Part shown: positions 36,671 through 46,509 of the stretch, piece by piece
Layout of the letters: each line of letters opens with the position of its first letter
Position numbering within the stretch: the stretch's first letter is position 1
DNA from: Ligilactobacillus ruminis DSM 20403 = NBRC 102161
GTDB lineage: Bacteria > Bacillota > Bacilli > Lactobacillales > Lactobacillaceae
NCBI RefSeq assembly: GCF_900113455.1
Contig: NZ_FOPI01000003.1
Span: 62,001-126,000 of the forward strand
Length of the DNA: 64,000 nucleotides
Direction: 5' to 3'
Position numbers and translations under genes: made by a program
Notes under the pieces: generated by a model
Told to the model about the DNA's origin: nothing
The model's database searches: none
Seen by the model: the letters and a program-made list of their open reading frames with translations, nothing else

Positions 36671-39277
36671 ATGAGTGAAGAACCAAAATTTACTTCAGCG
36701 GTGCAAGACGCGCTTGCCGAGGCACAAAAAATTGCGGTTGCAAGGCATCATCAAGCAATCGAAATTCCGCATCTATTCAAATTTTTAGTTCAACCTGGCG
36801 AACTTGCAGCCGATATCTACAAAAAGGCTGGTATTGACATAGTTTCGTTTGAAAAGAAAATAGACGATGAACTTGACAGAATCGCTGTCGTCGAAGGAAC
36901 GAATGCATATGGTCAAAGTCTTTCGCAGAATATGTACAAATTGATGCAGGATGCGGAGATGATTCGAGCCGAATTTTCGGATGAGTATGTTGCAATCGAC
37001 ACGTTGCTCCTTGCTTTGATGAAACAGAAGTATAATCCGTTGAGCGAATATCTGACCGCTCATGGTGCAGATGAGAAAAAACTGAAGAAAGTCGTTGAAG
37101 AAATGCGTGGTGGTGAAAAAGTGACGTCAAAAAATCAAGAAGAACAATACAAGGCGCTTGAAAAATACGGCGTTGACCTTGTCAAACAGGTTCGTTCCGG
37201 CAAACAGGATCCGATTATCGGGCGCGATGAAGAAATTCGCGACGTGATCAGAATCTTGTCGCGCAAAACGAAGAATAATCCTGTTTTGATCGGTGAACCC
37301 GGTGTCGGCAAAACCGCCATTGTTGAAGGTCTTGCACAAAGGATCGTGAAAAAAGACGTTCCGGACAACCTGAAAGACAAGACGATTTTTTCGCTTGACA
37401 TGGGATCTTTGATTGCAGGGGCCAAGTACCGCGGCGAATTTGAAGAACGATTGAAGGCAGTCTTAAAAGAAGTAACCAAAAGCGAAGGTCGAATCATCTT
37501 GTTCATCGATGAGATTCACAACATCGTTGGTGCCGGAAAAACTGAAGGAAGCATGGATGCCGGCAACCTGCTGAAACCGATGCTTGCGCGAGGAGAACTG
37601 CATTTGATCGGAGCAACCACGCTTGACGAATACCGTGAATACATGGAAAAAGACAAGGCTTTGGAAAGACGTTTCCAAAAAGTTCTGGTTAAAGAACCGG
37701 ACGTTGAAGACACGATCACGATTTTGCGCGGGTTGAAGGAACGCTATGAGATTCACCATGGCGTAAGGATTCACGACAATGCCCTCGTGGCTGCGGCTAC
37801 TCTTTCAAATCGTTACGTTACCGACCGTTTTCTTCCTGACAAGGCAATTGATCTGATCGATGAGGCATGCGCCGAAATCAGAGTCGAAATGAACTCGATG
37901 CCGACTGAACTTGATCAGGTCACGCGTCAGCTGATGAGACAAGAAGTCGAAGAAGCCGCTTTGAAAAAAGAAAACGATCCGGCTTCAAAGAAACGTTTGG
38001 CTGAACTTCAAGAAGATCTCGCTGAATCGCGCGAACGGGCAAACAAGCTCAAAATGCGCTGGGAAAGCGAAAAAGAAGACATTCAAAAAGTTTCTGACAA
38101 AAAGCAGGAAATCGACAAGGCCAAGCATGATCTGGAAGAAGCAGAAAACAAGTATGATCTGGAAGAAGCAGCTCGTTTGCAGCATGCGGTCATTCCAAAA
38201 CTTGAAAGCGAACTGGAAGAACTTGAAAATACGAAACGTCCTGAAGATTGGCTCGTCGAAGAGTCCGTCACGGAAAATGAAATTGCGGAAGTCGTCAGCC
38301 GCATGACGGGCATCCCGGTTGCCAAACTTGTTCAGGGAGAAAGGCAAAAGCTTTTGCACTTGGCAGATACTTTGCATGAGCGAGTCATCGGACAAGATGA
38401 AGCCGTTGATGCTGTTGCCGATGCGGTGCTTCGTTCAAGAGCAGGACTTCAGGATCCTTCCAAACCGCTCGGCTCGTTCATGTTTCTTGGACCTACGGGC
38501 GTTGGCAAGACCGAACTTGCCAAAGCGCTCGCAGAAGATTTGTTTGACTCTGAAAAACACATGGTTCGAATCGACATGTCAGAATATATGGAAAAAGCTT
38601 CCGTGTCGCGTTTGGTCGGGGCTGCTCCCGGCTATGTCGGCTATGAGGAAGGCGGACAGTTGACGGAAGCCGTTCGGCGCAATCCTTACACAATCGTTTT
38701 GTTTGATGAAATTGAAAAGGCTCATCCGGACGTCTTCAATATTTTGCTGCAAGTTCTTGATGACGGACGCTTGACTGACGGTCAAGGTCGGACGGTTGAT
38801 TTCAAAAATACGATTCTTATCATGACATCAAATCTTGGGTCCGGAATTTTGCTTGACAACGTTCAAGCAGACGGAAAAGTTTCCGATGAGACCAGACAGT
38901 CAGTAATGAAACTTGCACAGACGCATTTCAAGCCTGAATTTTTAAATCGAATCGATGACATCATCATGTTTGCGCCGCTCGGAAAAGAAGCTATTCAAAA
39001 GATCGTTCAAAAATTCGTTTCGCAGCTTTCAAAGCGGCTCGAAAGTCAGGAAATTACGCTCAGGATTACCGACAAAGCATGCGATTGGTTGGCTGATAAA
39101 GGATATGATCCGGCTTATGGCGCACGTCCTTTGCAACGCTTTATCACGAACAACGTCGAAACGCCGCTTGCAAGAGAAATTATTGCAGGGAAAGTCATGC
39201 CGCATTCAGAGGTTTTAATTGACTTGGATGAAAACGGAAAATTGAGTTTTTCCGCTTCTGAGACGGTTGCAGACTGA
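36671..39277 (+). CDS. clpB: ATP-dependent chaperone ClpB
   Basis: ClpB is a hexameric AAA+ disaggregase working with DnaK. In 868 aa the order is Clp-N repeats (1-150), AAA-1 with Walker A GEPGVGKT (about 210), a long coiled-coil middle domain (about 400-530) that marks ClpB rather than ClpC, and AAA-2 with GPTGVGKT (about 607). No ClpP-binding loop is evident. ATG 36671 follows GGAGGG; the frame is open six codons further back without RBS. The CtsR box upstream predicts heat induction. Confidence 0.96.
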   Translation: MSEEPKFTSAVQDALAEAQKIAVARHHQAIEIPHLFKFLVQPGELAADIYKKAGIDIVSFEKKIDDELDRIAVVEGTNAYGQSLSQNMYKLMQDAEMIRAEFSDEYVAIDTLLLALMKQKYNPLSEYLTAHGADEKKLKKVVEEMRGGEKVTSKNQEEQYKALEKYGVDLVKQVRSGKQDPIIGRDEEIRDVIRILSRKTKNNPVLIGEPGVGKTAIVEGLAQRIVKKDVPDNLKDKTIFSLDMGSLIAGAKYRGEFEERLKAVLKEVTKSEGRIILFIDEIHNIVGAGKTEGSMDAGNLLKPMLARGELHLIGATTLDEYREYMEKDKALERRFQKVLVKEPDVEDTITILRGLKERYEIHHGVRIHDNALVAAATLSNRYVTDRFLPDKAIDLIDEACAEIRVEMNSMPTELDQVTRQLMRQEVEEAALKKENDPASKKRLAELQEDLAESRERANKLKMRWESEKEDIQKVSDKKQEIDKAKHDLEEAENKYDLEEAARLQHAVIPKLESELEELENTKRPEDWLVEESVTENEIAEVVSRMTGIPVAKLVQGERQKLLHLADTLHERVIGQDEAVDAVADAVLRSRAGLQDPSKPLGSFMFLGPTGVGKTELAKALAEDLFDSEKHMVRIDMSEYMEKASVSRLVGAAPGYVGYEEGGQLTEAVRRNPYTIVLFDEIEKAHPDVFNILLQVLDDGRLTDGQGRTVDFKNTILIMTSNLGSGILLDNVQADGKVSDETRQSVMKLAQTHFKPEFLNRIDDIIMFAPLGKEAIQKIVQKFVSQLSKRLESQEITLRITDKACDWLADKGYDPAYGARPLQRFITNNVETPLAREIIAGKVMPHSEVLIDLDENGKLSFSASETVAD

Positions 39278-39319
39278 TTCGGAAGTGACGCTAAACCAGC
39301 GGGGCTTTTTTTGATTCTA

Positions 39320-39352
39320 AAAAAGCCGAGGCAATTGCCCTCGGCTCTTTTA
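39320..39352. terminator. Bidirectional terminator between clpB and the DUF2929-like gene
   Basis: AAAAAAGCCGAGG and CCTCGGCTCTTTT around a CAATTGC loop, with A and T runs on both sides. It serves clpB and the convergent small gene. Confidence 0.82.
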
Positions 39353-39535
39353 TTACTTCTTTTCAGGACTCTTAACGAAAAGCGATAAGAGATTGATTGC
39401 AATCAGTCCTCCGATTGCGGGAATGACGGCACTCATTGCGGGATCGAACGCAGTCCCGCTCAAAGCGGAAAGCACGTATCCGATGACTTCACCATAAATA
39501 GCGCCCCAGACCAAAATAGTCAGTTGTTTTGCCAT
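39353..39535 (-). CDS. Small membrane protein, DUF2929/YjzD-like (60 aa)
   Basis: Starts at ATG 39535 (MAKQLTILVWGAIYGEVIGY), with GAGAGGTG 7 bases upstream; an open extension to 39571 lacks an RBS. Two hydrophobic segments (about 5-28 and 38-54) and a short KSPEKK tail predict a small two-helix membrane protein. Length and opening pattern agree with the DUF2929 (YjzD) family of Firmicutes, whose role is unknown. The family name is from memory, so moderately sure. Confidence 0.75.
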   Translation of the reverse strand: MAKQLTILVWGAIYGEVIGYVLSALSGTAFDPAMSAVIPAIGGLIAINLLSLFVKSPEKK

Positions 39536-39698
39536 TTGAAAACACCTCTCATTCGTTACATATTGTAGCACAAACTTCTTTTCATTTCATAAATAATTTG
39601 AGGAATTTGTCGCAAAAAAATGGAAGTATCTTAGAAATTTTAGTATAATGTAAACAAATAGCGTACATGTGTTTTTGTTTTAGAAAGGATGACGCAAA

Positions 39699-42600
39699 AT
39701 GTTTGCACCGCTTCAGGTAAAAAGCGCATATAGTCTGTTGCAAAGCCCGCTTAAGATCAGCGATTACGTCGAAGCCGCAAGCAAGATGGGATATGAGGCA
39801 CTTTGCCTGACCGACGTCGACGTTCTTTATGGCGCGTTTGAATTTTTTGAAGCATGTCGTAAATACGGAATAAAAAAACCGGTAATCGGAATTGAGCTTA
39901 ATATGCAAGGAGACGGTGAAGAAGAACCGATTTCTTTGCTTTTGCTTGCCAAAAATGCAGCAGGGTATCGAAATTTAGTGAAAATTTCATCAAACAAACT
40001 GTCTGAAAACAGCCTTGATCCGCATGACAACCCGCAAACGTGCGATGACATAAAAGATTGTCTTGACGGGGTGGCGGTGATTGTTTCGCCCGAGTCGATC
40101 AAGGTTGCAAGCTCGCCGAAGTTTCTTAAAAAGCTGCAGTCAAACGGTGCAAAACTGTATCTGGGCAAAGGACCTCAATTTTCGCGCGAACTTTTGCTTG
40201 ATGCGTATCGGATCGCAGAAACTTTGAAGATTCCGCAAATCGCCTTGTCAAAAGTCGAATATCTGAAGCCGGATGATTATTTTGGACAAGTGGTTCTCCA
40301 GGCGATTGATGCGGATGAAAGAATCAATTTTGATCAGCGTATGTCCGGTTCTGAATATCTGAAGTCACCGAATGAATATCAAATCGATTATAAAAATGCA
40401 GGGATGGAAACCGAATTTGGCCAAACTGAGAAACTTCTTTCCGAAATCGACTTTTGGCTGACTCCATCTGAAATCTCGTTGCCGCATTACAAATTTCAAA
40501 AGGGCGTTGCAAAAGTTTCATCACATGATTATTTGAAACGGCTGTGCGCTGACGGAATCAAGCGCTGTTTCAGAGAGAATCCTGATAAGATCGACATTTA
40601 TCAAAAGCGTCTTGATTACGAGCTTAAAGTGATTCATGAGATGGGATTCGAAGACTATTTCTTGATTGTCAGCGGGATTACGCAATATGCGCGCTCAGTC
40701 GGCATCATCGTTGGACCCGGACGCGGATCTGCCGCCGGATCGCTGGTATCTTATGTCTTGCGCATTACCGATGTGGATCCGATTAAGTATAATCTTTTAT
40801 TTGAGCGTTTCTTAAATGAAGAACGTCACGAAATGCCTGATATCGACCTGGATATTCCTGACAATAAGCGTGATCGGATCATCAAGTATGTTTATGATAC
40901 GTACGGAAGTCGACACATGGCACAAATTATTACGTTTGACACATTTGGTGCCAAGCAGGCCTTGCGCGACGTATGCCGCATATTCGGGCTGACTCAGGCC
41001 GAGACTGAGGCTTGGTCAAAGGCGATACCTTTCGGGGATGAAATGACGCTTGAGCGTGCTCGGAGGGAATCTCAGCGAATCAGAAATTTGATCGCGGACA
41101 GCAAAAGAAACGAGCGCCTGTTTGAAACTGCGCAAAAGCTTGAAGGGTTGCCCAGACATTTTTCGACGCATGCTGCCGGAATCGTTTTAAGCGATCAAAA
41201 TCTTGACGAAGTCGTTCCGGTTCAAATCGGAAATGACGGTTATTTGATGACCCAGTTTTCAAAAAAACCGGTTGAAAAAGCAGGTTTGCTCAAAATCGAC
41301 CTTTTAGGTTTGAAAAATTTGCGAATTTTGAATACGGCAAAGAATCTTGTCAACCAAAATGTAGCATCAAAGCTTGATCTTGAACAAATTCCGCTCGACG
41401 ACAAAGAAACTTTGGAACTCTTTTATAATGCCAAAACGGAAGGAATTTTTCAATTTGATTCATATGGAATCAGACAGGCCATGCTTAAAATCAGACCTGA
41501 GAATTTTGAAGACATCGTTGCTTTGAATGCCTTGTATCGTCCAGGACCGATTCGAAACATTGACGAATTTACGGCAAGACGTCACGGACGAAAAAATGTT
41601 TCTTATCCGGCAAAGGTTTTGGAACCAATTTTAAATAGCACTTACGGAATTATCGTCTATCAGGAGCAAGCCATGCAGGTTTCGTCAAAAATGGGTGGTT
41701 TCACATTGGGCGAAGCCGATATTCTGCGTCAGGCGATCAGCAAGAAGGAACATGAAACGATTGAAAGAATGCGCGTCAAATTTGTCGCAGGTGCTCAAAA
41801 AAAGGGTTTCTCAAAAGAAGACGCATTGCGAGTTTATGATTACATTGAACGATTTGGAGAATACGGCTTCAATCGTTCGCACGCCGTTGCGTATTCGAAG
41901 ATGGCTTTTCAGATGGCTTACCTTAAGGCACATTACCCGGCAGAATTTTATTGTGCGCTGCTTAGTACCGTAATCGGCAACGTTGAGAAGACTCAAAGCT
42001 TTTTGGCGGCTGCCAAGAAGCGCAAAATCAAGATCCTTGTGCCCGACATCAATAAAAGCAGTTATGATTTTCGCATTTCTGACGGTGGCATCATGTTTGG
42101 CTTTCTGTCCGTGAAGGGAATCAGATTCGATTTTATTCGACAGATTTTGGCTGAGCGCCATGCTGGCGGATACCGACCTTTTAAAAGTCTGGATGATTTC
42201 ATGAACAGAATGGTTGACCGTGCTCTTGTCGATAAGCAAGATCATGACGGTGATGCAAAAGAACGCGAAAAAATCGCCAAAAGCTACAGACCGATCGTTG
42301 AAACGCTGATTTACGTCGGAGCGTTTGATTCTTTGGGAGCCGATCGAAGTCAACTTTTGAACAGGCTTGACGTTTTGGTGAAGTACGATCAGCTTTCGAT
42401 GAGTGTTCCCTTGCTTGAATCGCTTTTCGTGCCCAGCAAGAAAAACGTCAAGAAACTGACTCTGGAAGAGCGGTTGGAAAAAGAAAAGGAACATCTTGGC
42501 GTATACTTGTCAGCGCATCCGCTTGACAAATACAGTGCATTCGCACAAGGAATCGGAGCAAGTTCGCTTGCCAGCCTTGTTCCCGATCAGCAGGCAATCG

Positions 42601-43061
42601 TTCTTGTTAGAATTAAGGAAATTAAGAAGATCAAGACCAAAAAAGGCGACGAGATGGCGTTTGTTTCATGCATTGATCAGACGGGCGAGATGGAGGCAAC
42701 TTTTTTCCCTAAACAGTTTCTCAGATATCATAGAGGATTGAAAGGAAATGCCGAGTTGTTGTTTTACGGCAGAGTTCAGGAACGAAACGGTCTTTCTTTC
42801 GTGGTTGATCGCGTCGAGCCGATTGAATATATTGCACTGCATTTTCCAAACACGATCACGATCGAAACGAAACGCCAGTTGTTTGCCATTATGAAACGAT
42901 ATTTGGGACCGATGCCGGTCATCGTCGAAGATGAATCCAAACAGACGAAGAAGATGTTGGACAGAAGATTTTGGCTCAAAAAAGATCAAAAGATGTTGGA
43001 AGAAATCGGTGAACTGCTGAACCGAGAAAACATCCGGCATGTCAAAGGAAACCCGGGATGA
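39699..43061 (+). CDS. dnaE: DNA polymerase III subunit alpha (DnaE)
   Basis: A 1120-aa C-family polymerase. It opens with the PHP domain (PLQVKSAYSLLQSPLKI, LCLTDVD), followed by the palm with GPGRGSAAGSLVSYVL and the catalytic aspartates in MPDIDLDIPDNKR (about 385), then finger motifs, a helix-hairpin-helix, and an OB domain near the end (GEMEATFFPKQFLRY). It lacks an inserted exonuclease, unlike PolC at the window end. In Firmicutes DnaE extends primers before handing over to PolC. AAAGGATGACG precedes ATG 39699. The segment SHAVAYSKMAFQMAYLKAHYPAEF is the usual DnaE signature. Confidence 0.97.
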   Translation: MFAPLQVKSAYSLLQSPLKISDYVEAASKMGYEALCLTDVDVLYGAFEFFEACRKYGIKKPVIGIELNMQGDGEEEPISLLLLAKNAAGYRNLVKISSNKLSENSLDPHDNPQTCDDIKDCLDGVAVIVSPESIKVASSPKFLKKLQSNGAKLYLGKGPQFSRELLLDAYRIAETLKIPQIALSKVEYLKPDDYFGQVVLQAIDADERINFDQRMSGSEYLKSPNEYQIDYKNAGMETEFGQTEKLLSEIDFWLTPSEISLPHYKFQKGVAKVSSHDYLKRLCADGIKRCFRENPDKIDIYQKRLDYELKVIHEMGFEDYFLIVSGITQYARSVGIIVGPGRGSAAGSLVSYVLRITDVDPIKYNLLFERFLNEERHEMPDIDLDIPDNKRDRIIKYVYDTYGSRHMAQIITFDTFGAKQALRDVCRIFGLTQAETEAWSKAIPFGDEMTLERARRESQRIRNLIADSKRNERLFETAQKLEGLPRHFSTHAAGIVLSDQNLDEVVPVQIGNDGYLMTQFSKKPVEKAGLLKIDLLGLKNLRILNTAKNLVNQNVASKLDLEQIPLDDKETLELFYNAKTEGIFQFDSYGIRQAMLKIRPENFEDIVALNALYRPGPIRNIDEFTARRHGRKNVSYPAKVLEPILNSTYGIIVYQEQAMQVSSKMGGFTLGEADILRQAISKKEHETIERMRVKFVAGAQKKGFSKEDALRVYDYIERFGEYGFNRSHAVAYSKMAFQMAYLKAHYPAEFYCALLSTVIGNVEKTQSFLAAAKKRKIKILVPDINKSSYDFRISDGGIMFGFLSVKGIRFDFIRQILAERHAGGYRPFKSLDDFMNRMVDRALVDKQDHDGDAKEREKIAKSYRPIVETLIYVGAFDSLGADRSQLLNRLDVLVKYDQLSMSVPLLESLFVPSKKNVKKLTLEERLEKEKEHLGVYLSAHPLDKYSAFAQGIGASSLASLVPDQQAIVLVRIKEIKKIKTKKGDEMAFVSCIDQTGEMEATFFPKQFLRYHRGLKGNAELLFYGRVQERNGLSFVVDRVEPIEYIALHFPNTITIETKRQLFAIMKRYLGPMPVIVEDESKQTKKMLDRRFWLKKDQKMLEEIGELLNRENIRHVKGNPG

Positions 43062-43085
43062 TTCCCAGATTTTTTGGTTGGATAA

Positions 43086-43113
43086 CAAAAAACCGAGCCC
43101 TAAAAGCTCGGTT
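43086..43113 (-). terminator. Terminator of tRNA-Arg
   Basis: On the minus strand AACCGAGC and GCTCGGTT form an 8-bp stem followed by TTTTT, 15 bases after the tRNA 3' end. Confidence 0.85.
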
Positions 43114-43127
43114 AAGTAAGTTATGAA

Positions 43128-43201
43128 TGATTCGGGTGAGATTCGAACTCACGACCGTCCGCTTAGAAGGCGGATGCTCTATCCAGCTGAGCTACCGAAC
43201 C
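43128..43201 (-). tRNA. tRNA-Arg (anticodon TCT)
   Basis: On the minus strand the gene begins GGTTCGGTAGCTCAGC and folds into a full cloverleaf: acceptor GGTTCGG with CCGAATC (one G-U), D stem GCTC/GAGC, anticodon stem TCCGC/GCGGA with loop CTTCTAA, and T arm GTGAG-TTCGAAT-CTCAC. The anticodon TCT reads AGA/AGG. The 3' CCA is not encoded; discriminator A is followed by TTC. It has its own consensus promoter and terminator. Confidence 0.96.
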
Positions 43202-43216
43202 ATCGCAACGTCATTT

Positions 43217-43246
43217 ATTATACGACATGGAAAAGGAGAATGTCAA
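43217..43246 (-). promoter_or_regulatory. Consensus promoter of tRNA-Arg
   Basis: On the minus strand TTGACA (43246-43241) and TATAAT (43222-43217) are separated by 18 bases; both hexamers are perfect. Confidence 0.9.
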
Positions 43247-43321
43247 ATAAAATTTATGAAAAGATTGTAAAAACGTTTTTGTTACTAAAAGAACACGTGA
43301 ATAGTTCATGAAATCAATTGT

Positions 43322-43862
43322 GAACGTTGACAAAGAAATATACGACTATCAAAGTGTCCAAAGATTATTCCGGCGAAATTTCGCACCGGACGAACTGGCT
43401 TGCTTTGAACGCTTCAATTGAAGCAGCCGGCACCGATGAAGACGGCAAAGGTTTCCTGGTCGTTGCTTCAGAGGTTCCCAGTCCGGTCGAACAAAGTTAA
43501 AAATAAACGCATGAAATTGAAGAGATCATTTTCTGAATCAAAAATCAATCGAATCTGACGGTTGAAAAAGAACAAGAATCGTTCAGCGGAACCAAAAGCA
43601 GATGAAACTCATCGAAAGTGCCATCAAGTCGACATCAGAAGTTTGAAAGAGCAATCAAGGGCTGGCCGACAGAGTGGCACAGGTCAAGGATGCAAGCGTC
43701 AAGATTGAAGAGATTCAGGGGCAGGTAATGACAAGTCTTGAAGGCATTTCGTCCTCAACGGAAGAAGTTTCTGTAAATTCCGAAGAGGTCATGGCAACGA
43801 CGAACTGGTTCAACGGAATTATTTCAGAACTGAAGAAAAATACCGGCCATTTCAAGATTTGA
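43322..43862 (+). pseudogene. Methyl-accepting chemotaxis protein remnant
   Basis: Translation from about 43357 gives [20 protein letters not shown] then [20 protein letters not shown] and ends at a stop after VEQS. This is the highly conserved MCP hairpin tip (usually [35 protein letters not shown]), with the critical AARAGE part altered. Further on, 43674-43862 in another frame encodes GISSSTEEVSVNSEEVMATT, the C-terminal MCP methylation helix. Frameshifts, several stops and loss of the receptor part show a decayed gene, about the last 180 codons. It implies an ancestor with chemotaxis. Confidence 0.8.
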
Positions 43863-43874
43863 TCAAATTTTTTC

Positions 43875-43902
43875 AACACTCTGCATTTTGTAGGGTGTTT
43901 TT
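43875..43902 (+). terminator. Terminator after the MCP remnant
   Basis: ACACTCT and AGGGTGT pair (one G-U) over a GCATTTTGT loop, followed by TTTTTG. Confidence 0.65.
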
Positions 43903-43942
43903 GTTATAATGGAAACATCTTGTGGAATGCAGAGGAAAAACA

Positions 43943-44767
43943 ATGGTCAAAAGAAGAAAACAAAACAAAAGCTTTGCGACCCTGATCATTGCCATCGGGG
44001 TGGTCCTGCTGAGCTGGACTGCCTTCGGCAAAAAAATCGGCTTGGACGAGTGGCTGAATTCAGGAGGTCAATCTCAAACAAGCCGCGTCCAAAACGACGA
44101 AAGCACACCGGAAAGACAGCTTGCGGAAAGCGTTTTGAGCGATTCGATCAGACAAAGACTCGGACAGAAAATCGAGTGGAACGGACATGGAGCCTTCATC
44201 ATCAATGATAACAAGACCGATTTGAATGCCAATGTTTCAAGTGCTCCGTATGCGGTCAACAGAAAAGAAACCGGGGCGATGATTGGGGATGCCTGGCTGA
44301 ACAAGACGACCAGACAATACAAAAATCGCAGCGAAACCGGCCAAGGCAGGACCGACTGGCGCCCCCAAGGCTTCAAACAAAAACTTGATTTGAGCGGTCG
44401 CTACTCTCATGCTTACGACAGAGGTCACTTGCTGGCTTATGCTTTGGTCGGGGGACTGAGAGGGTTTGACGCATCTGAATCCAATCCAGACAATATCGCA
44501 ACGCAAACGGCCTGGGCAAATGAGGCCCAAAGCGCAAATTCGACCGGTCAAAACTACTATGAAGGACTTGTCCGAAAAGCGCTTGATCAAAATGAACGGG
44601 TTCGCTATCGCGTTACCGATTTGTTTGAAGAAGGCAATCTGGTTCCTTCCGGGGCGCATATTGAGGCCAAAAGCAGATCGGGATCGCTTGAATTCAACGT
44701 GTTCGTGCCAAACGTTCAAAAGGGCATCGAAATCAATTACCAAACCGGAGATGTCAGCGTCAAATAA
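43943..44767 (+). CDS. DNA/RNA non-specific endonuclease (DNA-entry nuclease type)
   Basis: A 274-aa protein with a basic head and one N-terminal membrane helix (residues about 10-29: [20 protein letters not shown]), so anchored outside or secreted. The beta-beta-alpha metal nuclease motif DRGH is at 159-162 ([15 protein letters not shown]), with the catalytic His at 162 and the Asn of [13 protein letters not shown]. Streptococcal EndA and B. subtilis NucA-like enzymes of this group degrade extracellular DNA or one strand during transformation. ATG 43943 follows AGAGGAAA; a TATAAT lies at about 43903-43908. Uptake or nutrient roles both remain possible. Confidence 0.88.
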   Translation: MVKRRKQNKSFATLIIAIGVVLLSWTAFGKKIGLDEWLNSGGQSQTSRVQNDESTPERQLAESVLSDSIRQRLGQKIEWNGHGAFIINDNKTDLNANVSSAPYAVNRKETGAMIGDAWLNKTTRQYKNRSETGQGRTDWRPQGFKQKLDLSGRYSHAYDRGHLLAYALVGGLRGFDASESNPDNIATQTAWANEAQSANSTGQNYYEGLVRKALDQNERVRYRVTDLFEEGNLVPSGAHIEAKSRSGSLEFNVFVPNVQKGIEINYQTGDVSVK

Positions 44768-44776
44768 TTTTTGAAA

Positions 44777-44807
44777 GCAGCTCGCGTCATAGCGAGTTGC
44801 TTTTTTT
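44777..44807 (+). terminator. Terminator after the nuclease gene
   Basis: GCAGCTCGC and GCGAGTTGC (one G-U) around GTCATA, then TTTTTTT. Confidence 0.88.
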
Positions 44808-44844
44808 GCAATCTGCTCAATAAAAAAATAAAGGAGGGAAATAT

Positions 44845-45492
44845 ATGGACTTTAAAGAGGCGATGAAAAAACGACACGTCGTGCGCAGATATCGGGATGA
44901 AGAGCTTGACTTAGAAAACGTTCTCAGCCTTAAAAAAGCGCGTCGAAGAAGACAACGAGAAATATCAGGTGCACGTCAAACTGGAAACGGAGGATTCTTC
45001 AGCACTGAATCTCATGGGAAAACTGGCTTCCAAAAATGCTGCCAACTATTTTATCATGTCAGGAAAAGAAAGCGCTGATCTGAACGAGAGATTGGGATAT
45101 GTCGGAGCAGACCTGATGCTTTATGCCCAAACGCTTGGACTCAACACCTGGTGGATTGGCGGAACGTTCAGCAAAAAAACGTCGAAGGAAAAGTTCCCAA
45201 TCAAAAAGTCATCGGAATCATTGTTGTCGGGTATGGGGAAACCGCTGGGGAACGGCACAAGCAAAAGGATGTCGAAGCAGTCAGTTCATACGAGGGTGAG
45301 ACACCGGACTGGTTCGTTGCCGGTGTAAATGCAGCGCTGCTTGCACCCACTGCATTTGGCAAACAAAATTTTCTGATCAGCGGAAAAGGTCAAAAAGTCG
45401 CTTTGAAATGCGACACCTGCGGAGAAGATCTCGGACTTGTGAAGTATCACTTTGAGCTCGGTGCGGGAAAAGAGAACTTTGAGTGGGAATAG
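44845..45492 (+). pseudogene. Nitroreductase-family gene with two frameshifts
   Basis: Three reading frames in turn give one nitroreductase: MDFKEAMKKRHVVRRYRDEE, then KYQVHVKLETEDSSALNLMG to LMLYAQTLGLNTWWIGGTFS, then VPNQKVIGIIVVGYGETAGE to ADLGLVKYHFELGAGK-like end. The first shift is at a run of six A (44932-44937), where five A restore LKKRVEEDNEKYQVH. The second is at seven A (45173-45179), where six A restore FSKNVEGKVPNQ. Apart from these, FMN-enzyme features and length (about 215 aa) are intact, and a GGAGGGAAA RBS precedes the ATG. Either recent loss or homopolymer sequencing error. Confidence 0.85.
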
Positions 45493-45548
45493 TCTTTACA
45501 AGTTAACATAAAATAAATGGAATATTATTAAAACATAACGGAGAAGCT

Positions 45549-46361
45549 ATAAAAGCAAAGCACATAAAATGCTTGGCAGTGCTCTTTTCAGCAGTAACCG
45601 TATTCCTCGTAGCATGCCGCAAAGATTCTTTTGATTACGGCGTGTTTATCGGTGATGACATGAATCAGCAGAAAAAATACGAGCGTTATGACAACATAGT
45701 GGTTGATCCGAGCAGCTTCAAAAGCAAGCAGGTTGAAACTTTGAAAGCAGACGGCAAAAATGTTTATGCATACCTCGACATCGGTTCGCTTGAAAATGCT
45801 CAGCCCTATTATAAAAGTTATGAAGACGTCATGCTTGATCGATATGACGGCTGGCCGGATGAACATTGGGCAGACGTCACCAAGGAAAAATGGCAGCGTC
45901 TGGTGGTTCAGGATCTGGCTCGAGTGTATAAGGAACGAGGATTAGATGGCCTGTTCATTGATAACACCGATGTTTATTATCGATATCATACGCCTGAAGT
46001 CTATCAGAGCCTGAAGTCGATGCTTGCATCGCTCAAACGACAGGGGTTCAAGCTGATTATCAACGGAGGAGACGTCTTTGTTTCTGAAACGTTAAAAGAC
46101 GGCAGTGCTAAAAAGCTTTATGATGGCGTCAATCAAGAAGACGTATTCACGACATATGATTTCAACAAGAAAAAATACGGTCGGCAGACCAAAAAAAATA
46201 CGGATTATTACGAAAGATACCTTAAGCAGGCCAAAAAAGCAGGACTTGACGTCTACATCGTCGAATATCGAGCCGGCAGGGAACTTTCAAAAAAAATCGA
46301 TGCATATTGCGAGCGACACGGGTATAAATGGTACAATGCCGACGGAATTAAATTGAATTAA
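45549..46361 (+). CDS. Secreted GH114/DUF297-like glycosidase, apparent ATA start
   Basis: The mature part resembles the TIM-barrel endo-alpha-1,4-polygalactosaminidase group (GH114; DYGVFIGDD, YAYLDIGSLENAQPYYKSYE, GLDGLFIDNTDVYYRYH, KLIINGGDVF). A lipoprotein signal needs the codons from 45549: (ATA)-KAKHIKCLAVLFSAVTVFLVAC, with lipobox Cys at about 23. GGAGA at 45540-45544 is placed for this ATA. The nearest usual start, TTG 45573, would remove the basic head and has no RBS. So either ATA initiates weakly or the ATG was lost. Activity and substrate are inferred from family likeness. Confidence 0.75.
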   Translation: MKAKHIKCLAVLFSAVTVFLVACRKDSFDYGVFIGDDMNQQKKYERYDNIVVDPSSFKSKQVETLKADGKNVYAYLDIGSLENAQPYYKSYEDVMLDRYDGWPDEHWADVTKEKWQRLVVQDLARVYKERGLDGLFIDNTDVYYRYHTPEVYQSLKSMLASLKRQGFKLIINGGDVFVSETLKDGSAKKLYDGVNQEDVFTTYDFNKKKYGRQTKKNTDYYERYLKQAKKAGLDVYIVEYRAGRELSKKIDAYCERHGYKWYNADGIKLN

Positions 46362-46369
46362 AGGAGAAG

Positions 46370-46404
46370 ACCGAAATCATTTTTTATGGTTTCGGTATTT
46401 TTTC
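46370..46404 (+). terminator. Terminator after the GH114-like gene
   Basis: ACCGAAA and TTTCGGT pair around a 13-base loop, followed by ATTTTTTC. Confidence 0.82.
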
Positions 46405-46415
46405 TGCAAAAAAAT

Positions 46416-46445
46416 GCTAATTGCCGCAAATTTGCGGGAATTAGC
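46416..46445. promoter_or_regulatory. 30-bp near-perfect palindrome before the HNH gene
   Basis: GCTAATTGCCGCAAATTTGC continuing to GGGAATTAGC is self-complementary except for one G/G position. It lies 65 bases before the HNH gene. On the minus strand it is followed by a T run, so it may be an operator or a minus-strand terminator. Confidence 0.55.
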
Positions 46446-46509
46446 GCTTAAAAAAGGCGTATGATAAGACTCAAGATGATATTTGATGAACGAAAGGGGG
46501 TAAAAACAC

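Noticed and set aside
43123-43311. A 62-codon ORF over the tRNA
   Set aside because: It lies on the opposite strand of a complete tRNA-Arg gene and its promoter; the frame is accidental.
43909-44208. A 99-codon ORF at the nuclease start
   Set aside because: It is the wrong frame of the nuclease gene, rich in Lys, Arg and Gln from frameshifted codons, and has no RBS.
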